From Styela clava (taxonomy: Eukaryota; Chordata; Ascidiacea; Stolidobranchia; Styelidae): DNA of 64,000 bases. The notes under the pieces were generated by a model that saw only the letters and a list, made by a program, of their open reading frames with translations, was not told the origin of the DNA and searched no databases. Location: NCBI RefSeq assembly GCF_964204865.1, contig NC_135250.1, positions 19,397,395 to 19,461,394 on the forward strand, given 5' to 3'. The position numbers and the translations under genes were made by a program. This document shows, in pieces, positions 11,701 to 23,700 of this stretch (position 1 is its first letter; every line of letters begins with the position of its first letter).

Positions 11701-14700
11701 TTGAGTATTTGAATTTGAACTTCAAGAGTTTTACATTTTCAGATTTGAACCCAGTTCAGGCGTCGAAAATATAATTCCCTCCGTCTGCAATTATATTATC
11801 CAGTGATTCACTGAGGACAATGATCCTAGCCTGTGATTAGGCTAATCTGAGTAGATCCAATGGCCGAATTGGTTGTAAATGTCAGTCAGAAATTGAAGAT
11901 TTCTTTCTTGCCTTTTTTCAATTCCTGAAGAATAATTTTTCAAAGTCTATTTATTCGAACAAAGCACAGTTCAGTACAGACCGTACCGTATATTGCGTTT
12001 TTATTTCACCTAATTTAGTGGCCGAGTGCAAACAAAATACTATTATGAGCGTCAAATAATATCGGTATCTAGAGTTTGATATACTGGGGTTCGCTTTTGA
12101 AACTTCCTAATATTTACGATCATTATTGTCGGTGCAAATACCCGACGGCGATACTCCTTTGATCTGTATGTGTTATTAGAAGGGGCTTGCACAGGATATG
12201 TAAATATGCATAACTTTACCCACTATTTGCGTAAAGATATATGTAATAAAAGCGGTAGTAACCTACCTATGTCGTTTCAATTAAATCCCGCAATGTCTTA
12301 CAAAAAATGGTGTATCGGCCAAGCATAATCCTAAGATAAATCGAGTTTTTGTTGAGCTCGTTATATCCGTCAGACGACTGATCAAAGGTGGATTTTAACG
12401 ACAAAAATGTTAAATTTCGGAACGTTTGATGACAAAAATCGACAAAAAGACGCCACAATGACAGGTTTTTGGACATTGACGAAAAATAACAACGTCGTAG
12501 ACGATAATTTTCGTTGCTAAGCAACATATGACGTAAACTACGACGGTTTCCGAATTATGCCCAGCTCAATCTTTGATTTTCATTTTTTATTGTTCAAGAG
12601 CGATTTAAACCGCCTCAATCAGCGATAAAAAAATAAATTTTGTGTGAACTAACCTTGAAGTCAACCCGGAAACAGTCGCCTTCTCACAAATACAATCTCT
12701 CGCCTGACTGAAATATATTCCAATGCAAATCACACAGTACATCAGTCAAAAAGTAAATTGCTGACGCGGCAATAATTCCTATAGGCATACCAGCCTACGT
12801 CAATGTAGAAATTTTTAATATTTTAGAATAAGTTCTGGACATTATTTCAAAATGCGAATGCATTAGTTCAACTATAAGAATATCAAAATTTTCCGCCTTT
12901 GATTGTAAATCTTTCATTGAAGATGGGTAAGTCGTAGACAAATGGGAGTGTACCGGCAGCCATGAGATGATAGACAGGCATTTTATATCAATTTTCCCGC
13001 AGATTTTGACATAATATAACTTTTAGTTTGATTATGAAAGACTAAAATTCGTGAATAAAAAACATCCACGGGAGGGTGAAAAAATCCATTCAAGAGTTGT
13101 AAGAAATTTGAACTGTACAGCTGGCCACCTGCGTTTTACACATTTGGTGTTAACGTTACTCTTCTCACACATATCAAACTATTTGCAGTATACTCTCCTT
13201 TTGAGACTGAGGGCGCTGACGAACTTGGCCTGTATTTCCAAATAGAATATTATAAGGAACACACTTGTTCACATATAAGTAGTGGACATTTTCTGAAGGG
13301 TTTTCGTTGACTTCATTTTTGAAACGAGAGTTGTATCGGAAAAAGCTGTCAAATTGCGGTATTCGATATCACACATTTTACACGCATTGTTCGCAATTGA
13401 TATTATCTACAAAGTTCAGTGAAAAAGAATATTTTGATATTTCTCAGTTACGTGTCTCATATTTCTCAACGAGTGAATAATTTTCCTTGCTAATTTACAA
13501 TATCAAAAAGACCGTTTATGAATGTTTGAGGAATTAGTAGATCTAACTTTTAAGGATTATATTGCAAATAATAGCAAACTCAAATATCTTTCCGCCTCAT
13601 TATATTCAATTAGCTATGCGTATGATATAGGGATCAAATCGTCTGCAAAGACACAATATACCCAGATGATGTATTTGAATTCGTCTTTTTTCTAACTTTT
13701 AAATGATGTGTGAATGCTCAAAACAACTGAATGGTATATAACACGCGAAATTTTATTATCTTCAAAGGTTCCTGCCATATATTTATTATTGTAGCAATTA
13801 GTGTCACAAGTCTGTAATTTATTATCGTTTTAAATAGGAATATCTAATATGAGCAACTTTTAATCCTAATACCTTTGATTTTATCCAAAATCAAGTAAAA
13901 TTTTTTTATTGTTATTGTTATTCAGACGCAAAACCTGTCGATATTCTCGGAGAGGCGTTGACTGAAAAATCATCTTTGCCCATCGGTGTTGAAGTCGTGA
14001 AAGCAGACGGTGTGAAAGGTTACAGGTAAAACAATAAAAAGTATACTAATGTCCATTCATCCGAGGATGTAAAATAATTTGATAAAAAATTGAACTAGAT
14101 ACGATTCGAAAATTATGCTTATATATGAAAAATTGTAAAAAAAAAAATTAGTCAAATTCTACGAAATGAATTCGTTCCGATTATCTGCAACGACAAAAAA
14201 ATATCTGTGAGCATCGGAACAAAATTAAATTGCACGCAATACATTTGCCTAATCAAATACACACCCTTTACACCATGTTATGGAATAATCGTGTTTTTTT
14301 CCATACAATAGATCTTTCATTATCAATGACTATAGAATGAATTGCGAACAATGTTTCCAGAATTACAATCTTTTTGAATACAAAAATCATTTGCTTAATT
14401 TTTGATACAAAGATTTCTCTTATTCTTTATTTATATCTCATTGTTTTCAAATTTTCTGCTACGATCGTTTGAACTAATGTCATATCTCTTCAGATTCAAC
14501 TCAGATTCTGTGACGTTCGGTGTCAACAGTGAAAAAGTATTCAAAAGGTGTCCATCGTTGCCTACAGAATTTTCAATTCAGATTAACTACCGACATCCAG
14601 TACCTAGGAATACATACGAATACATGCTCACCCTGCTTGCCCCGGTAGGACTAAATTTATATTGTTAGAATATAGGGATGTCTTAAAAATTGAATATGAA

Positions 14701-17700
14701 GGATGTTCACGCTGTTTGTAACAATTCTATAATATTATTTAATTTAATTATTATTAAAATAACTGTTATTTCATAAAATTTGATATTTTTGGGTGGAATT
14801 GAGATTTGTTTCAAAATTGCGTATTCAAATCATTGGTTTTTGTTTTAGAATATTTTACATTTTCCAATCTTGAATACTTGTGTAGTCAATGTTTTATCAT
14901 TTCAGAATAAAAGTATTACCAAAAGGTTTTGAATGATTTCATTTATTCATTAAATTTTTACTACAAATAAGGTACTCCCGTGATATATGTACCAGGGAGT
15001 AGGCCATAATTTTATTCCGATTTTCCTTAAGCTTTCTGGTTGAACTGAGAATATAGGTTTTAATCCCTTTATACAACTTGATGTGAAGTAGGCGAACAAA
15101 ATTATCCATATAATCCTCCATATTGATACATCCACTTCTGGGGCGCCCGAATAAATCGGTTAAGTGTAGTTTTATCACAGTATCAACTTTAGATCCATAC
15201 ACATTGGTTCAGATTATGATGATTTATGAATGGTGTATGCTTAGTAAGCAAACCTTTTTAGAATAAATTTCTAAAAAAATATTTTAGGACCGCAGCACGA
15301 TCCTCTTTGCAGTACGGTTGCGAAACAATTCACTTTTGCTGGAATTTGTACAAGATATTGATCATAGTGTTCAAACAGTACAATTTAAAAACATCCAACT
15401 CACAGACGGAGAATGGCATAACCTCGTTATTTCTGTCACAGAGAGAGAAATCAAGTTTACACTTGATTGTGAGGAATATACAAGGTAAGAATTGTAAGTT
15501 AGTACGTTGGATTAACTGTATTGTCATTTCGGGTTAGTTATATGTTATATCGGATTAAAGGTCTGCTGAGGTCAGTGGTAAATCTCAGCAATTGTAACAA
15601 ACTTGAAATATATGCATAAGGATCTACCCCTCAAGAATGGTACGTAGTTGGTCCAAATGAACCCCAATTTATAACATATACCAGGGGCGTAGCCAGTAAG
15701 AATCATCACGCCTCCAGCCGGATCCGCTATACATTACAGTCTAACTTAGCAATTAGAAATTGCAGAACTCTCATCCCGTCACCTTTGAAAGATCCTGAGC
15801 TCATTTGTAAAACACTTCATATCAAGAAGTTTAGGACTCAGCTGAGGAGCAAAAACATTTTCAACATTGCTTGATTGAGTTTTCCGCATTCGAAATCATA
15901 TTTGTAGAAGTAGTTTGAATGGACAGTCTGATGGAATTGTTTCTGAGAAACGCTAGACTATTTTTTACCGAAAAAAGTTCATGACGATATTTTTGGCGAT
16001 GTCGTTGTTATCTTGAACAAAAAATGAACAATTTTTCACGAATTTTATTTTTCTTTCGATTTTGAACTTTTCATTCATTTCATTTCACCGTGAAATTCTC
16101 ATGTGATCTTTATATCCTTCATGTGGCTCTTGGTATACTAAAAAGATCTTCCGCTAGATGAAATTAAACAATGGGTGTTTCCGAATGCTATAAATTGAGC
16201 GAAACAAAACATGCAGCGGACCTACAGCTTTCTAAATAAATGTCTTTTGTTTGACAGTAAAATAAAAAAAAATAGACATTTTGTAAAATATTTGAAGATT
16301 TAGTTCTTGTACATACAAGCATGAACCGTGGATGAAGTGCTTACAATGCGCCTGGGTTATCCATGGCCCGAAATAAAAACTTCGGTATGCTTCGAGTTTT
16401 ATGCTATGCTTATTTTTTCTTCGATTTATCCTTGGCCGGTTACAATTATGATTAGGAAAAGAGATGCTATTCCGTATCAAAACAAAGATATTGGAGTCCA
16501 AAGTTTTGATTTTATTTTGATAGTGACTAAAATGTAACATTTAAACTGTTTTAACATAAACCAAAATATGAGATCATTTTACCACTAAAAATATTTGAAA
16601 ACTTTCCAAATTGAACAAAAATTTGAAATTGAATGAAAACAAAAAAATAAACAAATAAAAATTCGAGACGAAACTAAAAGTTCAATTTTGTCCTGTTTCA
16701 GACAGGAAATCCTGGATTTTTATGAATCAAAACATAATTGGAAAACAAAAATTAGAATAAAAGGTGCGTGTGGTCTTCAACTACAAGCATTGTTTTAACA
16801 ATGGAATATCAGTAATTTTACTTTTATTGCTATGAGATTTTTACATGTCTACACAGAACATGACATGTCATAGGTAGTCTGTTACCGATTCCCATAAAAT
16901 GAAAGACAATAATACTCTCAAATTTCACGTAATGCAGTAAGGGTCAATTTAACGAGTTTTTGAACTAGACCAGAGTCTGGACGGACTTCCACTTTTCAGA
17001 CTAAACCAGATTCAAAAATTCAATTGAAAGTTGAAAATTGAATTCACTTCTTCACTATATTATTTGACCGTGATACGCCCTTATTTAATGTGTTGCGACA
17101 AGATAAAATTAAGCTGTTTCGACCCAAACTCGAAAATACACAAGACCGAATTCCACCCAACGATAATAAATATTCAAAACCTCGCAGCCAGTATGTTCCT
17201 GAAGTGTCAAAATTCTCCGATTTGTGATAAGCCCAGACCTTTCATTCTAATCTAAGCGAGTTGGTTGCACGTTTTTTTTTAAACTTGAGATTGACCTTAC
17301 AAGTCAACGTATACCCAAATCCAGACCGACAATATGGTTCGAATTACCCAAGCTTTTTGAGTAACGTTCGCTAACGTATTGCTGATATCGTCTAACACGT
17401 TATACGTTTCTTGTGATGACGCTTTTTGTTTATTTAAGTTTATTACATCCTTCCCACATGATATTATGACACCTGCGGATTTGTTATCACAATAATAGTC
17501 ACGCAACCTTTATTTTCGTAGGAAATGACGTTTAATGAAACTCTATGCTACCTTATCCAACGTTACGCCTCACAAAAAGTAGGTACCACCTGCTTCCTTA
17601 AGACCTTTGTACGAGTGTTGTGAATAATCGAACATAGCTATTCTTCATTTTGATGATACCTGGTATTATTGTACAAGTTTCTCAAAGTAATGACTATGAG

Positions 17701-20700
17701 GGCCGAGGGGAAAGAGTGGCGATAAAAGAGCTGCGAGAAATCTATAACATATCGATTGATACTTGTGTGACATAAATCACTAGAATATGTCCAGAATTGT
17801 AATATTCAAGGAATGCATCGCTTCACCAGATATCAATAAAATATCCACAAAATCCGGTTTCAAAGTCGCCGAGATTTGATCGCGTTTGAGGCTTTCAGTT
17901 TGCAAAGATTTTGAAAGAAGATTATAATTTTCAACGGGTTACCAACAGCATTCTACAAATCGCACAACAAGGATAAACTATAATTTATATTCGATTTCAT
18001 TTTTGAATAACTTAGTATTATGCAAACTGTGTTAAAGTCAACCGCGCATATGTTCATATATAATTTTTATGCGTTATCATTATGTGTTTAAGACAACTTG
18101 AAAAATTCGACGCGCTAAATAAGAATAATTTGGTTTGATTAGGGCTTGCAACTGAGTGGGGGGATTGGATAGGAAAGAACGAGCGGTGATCAAAAATACT
18201 AAATCATACACATCATTCACGTATCGTCAAGAAAGATTTGAGGATAATTTAGATTGTAATCACAAAATAAAAATACGAAACGTGAAGTGTTTTTATCACG
18301 TTACTCAGAGCAAGGCTCTATGTATAAGCTGAATTTGAAAAAGAACAAAATGCGATTGCGCAAAGATTATTTTTACACAAAAAGCGCATTTTGACCGACT
18401 CACGAACTTTCACGTCTTTTAAAATACCTTATGTCATAATTAGATGATCTTACAAGAAATTATAAACATTCTATAGAGGAATGCTCGTCATTACTGATCA
18501 TATCATAGCGTTCTAACATGATCGTAAAGAATTTACGTTTTTTCACAATGAAACAAAAATAAAGTCATGCGTTTGGTTTATTTTTTTATGACATTTTTTT
18601 ATATAATACCAATCGACTTACATAAATATAACACAAATCCGATTTTATTCACATTCATAAATATAATATAAGTTTATTTTTTGCCAATCATTCATTTTTG
18701 CCTAGAATTTTCACAAAACTAGTTTATCAAACAAAAAAGCCCTTTTTTCAACAGAATTGAAAATGAAAATCTTGTTCGATTTACGCTGGGGTTTATACAC
18801 CTTCGTCAATGTCGATGCTTTTTCAAGAATGAGTCTCACTCTCATAAATGAATGTTCATTTTGGTCAAACAATAAACCTTGCCACGCACCTTATTTCTAA
18901 TTTCAATTTCAATCCTAAAGTCACGTGCCAAGCCTCTTGTTTTTATAATGAACATTGATCCACTGCCAATTGTGACAACTTTCAGCTCTCGGTTTGATAT
19001 GTTACTTATCGCGGGGGTTTCGAATTCATTGTATATACCACCCAAGCAAGACAACTGGGATATATGACCATAACTGCGTCACTAACTCGAGTATATTAAA
19101 CTGAATAGACTCGTCTATACAGGCAAGATTACGACCAAGTTTCTCACGTATACAAGTAATTCCTGTCTGAAAAAAATTCTATCTACAGACTTGTTCGGGC
19201 GAATGTCTGTGAATGCTATGACCCATTGGTTAGGCAAGTGGTTCTCAAACTTTTTAAACCACGCCCTCTTATTTGTCAAGTCCCACCCCACTCGCTAACA
19301 ATAAGCAACAAATAACAGATAGCGAGGCGGAAGTAACATTGAAAATACGTGGATGAAACGTGGATATTCAAAATAAAGAAATGTAAATATCCCTCGTGGG
19401 ATATGATTTTATTATATTGGCATTGTAAGGTTGGAAATCTCGGGTTCAAGTCCAATGTGGCTCTTTTTACCCAAGTGTAGCATGTCATAATCACTTTCGC
19501 GCCAAAAAAAATCCGGTCCTTTCGAAAAAAGTGGTTGCTTGTCTGCACCCATGTTTAAATTGAAAATTACCCCATAAAAAGCCTCAAAAAAGTTCCAGAT
19601 TTTATGAGGGTCCCATCATACGAATTAAAAAATGGTTGAACTTTGTATTTTTTAATTACAATATAAAGTATTATATCAATTTTAACAGTTAAATAAACTT
19701 TATTCGTGATGGAAACAGAACATTTTCTTAACGCCATTCGCAGTTCGACAGCCGCAATTTTGCATTTTATGTGCTCAATACTACCTTCGAAATTTCTTCG
19801 AAATCGCCTATTTATTTTCAATATTTTTTCATTTACAAAACAGAACAATTAATACGTCCTTGCCTTGATCAGAGATTATTTACCAATTGGATCATGGTAT
19901 TAAAATGTAACATGTAGTTCATGTCCGACAATTGAACCAAAATGCTGACAGATGGTCTATAAGAATTAGTATTTGTTTTTGAAAATGGTCAGAATATATT
20001 GGTTATATCCATAAGTGCCCGTCCAGAAGGATTATTGGAGATTTTTGGATTAGTCGATTTTTTTCTTTGTACTGAATTTAACCAAAAAAGACCACCGTCG
20101 TAGAAACTTATATCTTCGTTATTTTTGCAATAAATATTTTATATTTGGCCAATCGTGAAATAAATATAAGTTAGCGATTCATCTATAAATTATAATTGAT
20201 CCGATGATAACTTTTATGGAAAAAAAAATGTGAAAGATTTATTAAATCTGACGTTACAAACATGAGGTTAATACGAGTCTGACTGAACACAAATTCGTAA
20301 AATCCGGAAATGTAAACAGTATTTCAAAGTTATAAATCTTTTCAAAGTATTTATAAGCTATTTTAGCAATTCTATTCACGGCAAATTCGGTTCTGGTTTT
20401 CATAAACAAGTTACTCAAAATTTAAACTCAAATTTACTATACACTTTCAGTTATAGAAGTCATCGAGAGTTCACTCAGGTTGCTAGTTTTAAGTCTTTAA
20501 GTAAGCAGACAGCGACTACCCAGGAGTTTTAGTAATTTTAACAACATACAACAATAGTATATAATATTCACCGTGGAAAATATTCCAGTTATAATTCCAT
20601 AAATATATCTCCATTTTTCAAACTTGTCTCTACAATGATTCCATATTACAATTAGTAAAATCTTCGCGAATTTTATTGCCGTATAATTAGTTTTATATAT

Positions 20701-23700
20701 TTGTAAAACTGAAAAATACAAGAAAATTTGGAATATATATATATATATTTTTTTATGAAAATTTTCCCGAAACAATGTCACTCGCACTCACTCAAAAGTA
20801 AAAGAGACAAGAAAAACTGAAATTATACATTTATGGGGATGCATTACGCCCCACTGATTCCGATTGGCGGCCAGGAAAACAGCTGTGAAGTGATGAATTT
20901 AATAAAATTTCGTCTTGCACTATTGTTATTATAATATTCTCTTATGGAGTATTTTATGAATGGCACTACAGGCACTCCGCTGCCACCAAGTGGGAAATGC
21001 AAGTTCAATATTTTCGCATTGAACTTATTTCCTAGTTAGTTAGTTAGTACCATTACGCAATGTGTATTCAGAAAAATTGTAATTTCAAAGTTTTAATAAT
21101 GAATGTATTCATGGAACGCTTTCTGCGTGACATGGTTTATGGAAGGAAGTATATCTAAATATTAAAATTTGTATTTACAGAATAATTGACCAGCCCATAG
21201 CTACAGATTTGAATATCAGGAAAACTAGATTTTACATTGGAAGTAGACGACAGAAAAGGAATAGGTTCACGGTAATGTGTTTTTATTGTTTTACAACGTT
21301 TTATCGATGAAGTATCAGGAAAGCAAAATAATTGTTTCCTGTCAAAGTACCGATGGAAAGAGGCGTGGCGGGGTCTGTATGTGTGTGTGAAATTCTCTGC
21401 TTCACACTGCTTTTCTGACCATAACGATATTCATTTGAGTTTTGCGTCCACCAATTTTAGCATGGCTTTTATGTTAAATATATGAATCATGTTTGTCTAA
21501 AAATTAGAAGGTTCTACAACGACAATTCGACAACTAAACCAAATTTGCTGAATATCTGGGTAAAAAATGCACTTTTGTATTAATTTTCCGAGTTATTTTA
21601 TTCATATTATTCATGATATCTTTATACTGTTGCAGGGTACGTTACGTCAGATTATATTTTTGCCTGGAGCAGATGCAACAAATCTAATATGTCCTTCACC
21701 AAATCCATCTCTTGCGACTGTGCAGCAAAATCTAAAGGCTGATCTTCGATCTGGTGAGTTTTGAACTCCTGGATAACTTTCCTTTAAATAAATTTTTAGG
21801 ATCAAATTTTTAAATAAATTTTTCCTAGGCAGCCATGTGGTTCCAGTTATTTTTCAAGAAGAACAACCCTACATCACGTGTTCAAGACGTCACAAAGGAA
21901 GACTATTATATACCTCAGATTCGACTTTGAAAGTTTGCGACGGTGAAGATTTTGCAGACATAAAGTCAAGTGAGAAATTTCTATCAGCTTCAAATGTATA
22001 TTTTGTAGTTTAGTACCGCAACTTCTAGTAATTTCTAGTGGGCGCGGCCAACAAATTTTGCTTATGTTCCACCTGACTACGTCATCATCAAATTACGCAC
22101 TAAAGTTTGCCAAATGAACAAAAACAACTTCGCTAACGACTTTCTTTCATATTTTTGACATCAATCAAACACGATTTTATTATAGCATTTTTGATAGTGA
22201 CTTTATATTCTTCTTTTGCGAGATTTTAATTCCATAGTGAGATGTAACAATCTTAATTACAGGTCCTCTGAGAATGGATTATTTAGTCGATTATGAAGAT
22301 ATTCCAACAAACAGTAGTATTGATATCGAAGCTTTCGATATTCCTGACGAAGGGCATTTTCTGGCAACTGCAAATAGAGGTGGAGAGAAAGACAGCAAAT
22401 CTGCTATATACAAATGGGATGGTGTGAAATATGTCATATTTCAAAAAGTTTCAACGAAAAATGCTCAACATTGGAAATATTTTTCAATAGGAGATGAGGT
22501 ATGGTGATTGGTTTGTATGAATTTCAATTATTCATAATAGTAATGTTTCATAACTGTATACCGTTTCTGTCCATATTGATAAATAATGAAAAGAGGGAAG
22601 AGCATATTCTCTGTCTATACTTTGTCAGTCAAAACTGGGTCAAAAGCCAAAAATCAAAAGGCATGGATGGAAAGTTTCTTGGCCCCAATGTCTAGAGTGC
22701 ACACTTTTTAAAATCTCGCTGTCTCCAATTTCTGACTTATGTTAATTTTTTATTATGAATGCCATTTTATGTAATTAGAAAAGTGTTCTATTATGTGTCC
22801 TAATAAAATTATTATAAAAATAAGATGATATTTTAAACAATATAGAAATAAGAAATATAGTCGACAACCCTTATAGCGCAACGCTCGCGGAATACTAATT
22901 CAGACATTTGTGTGTGTATTTTCAATGCATGAAATAAAGTTTTAAAGAGGCATCATTACATGATCATACAGTACAACAGTACAGTAGTATTTGGGGAAGA
23001 ATTCTGCTGTTTATAGCCGCAACGAATTCTTCCGTGTTTTCATCGTGTATTGATAATTTTCAGAAATAATTCATACATTTTCAGTTTTCAAAATTAAAGA
23101 TCCATCTAATTTCAGCATTTTTTAGCATTGGCAAACAGCGGATATCGAGGAAAAAATAATGTGAAAAGCATAATATTTCGATGGAAACAGAAAAAAAGAA
23201 AATTTGTTCGGCACCAGTTAATTTTAACCTATTCCGCGAGGCGATGGGAAACTTTCGAAATCGATGGACAGCATTACATTGCCGTTGCCAATCATGAAGA
23301 TGGTAGGTAAATATCGATTCTATTCAGTTACTATATAAAGTGTTTTCTTTCTATGTTTTTATAATAACGAGAACCAAGTTTGAAAACCATCAACCATTAT
23401 CGATTACTATTAGGCAGGTCTGCAGTATTACATATGCACAAGCCACAAATGTATATATTGATCGTTTCGTTGGATTATTTTTGCTGTGTTGTGAAAAATC
23501 GGTTTTCTTTGTAACTAGTACCTAAATATATGGCTTTTGGTCTTAGTGTCCATATATCTGAAAATTACTCTTATTTTACAAAAAATTGCACGTTGAAAAT
23601 TGTATCTTTATACATTATGGAACGACGAATTAACTCTTTGAACTCTGACATCTCTGAGCGAAGTTACACTCTCACCTTAAAAGTTCGCGGCGTCGTGTCG

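Noticed and set aside
13051-13245. 64-codon plus-strand frame in intron 1 as an alternative TSPEAR exon
   Set aside because: Exons 1 and 2 already join in phase, and this frame has no acceptor/donor pair or LamG-like pattern.
19420-19475. B-box-like GGGTTCAAGTCC suggesting a tRNA gene
   Set aside because: The flanking bases do not form a T-stem and no A box, anticodon arm or acceptor stem fits.
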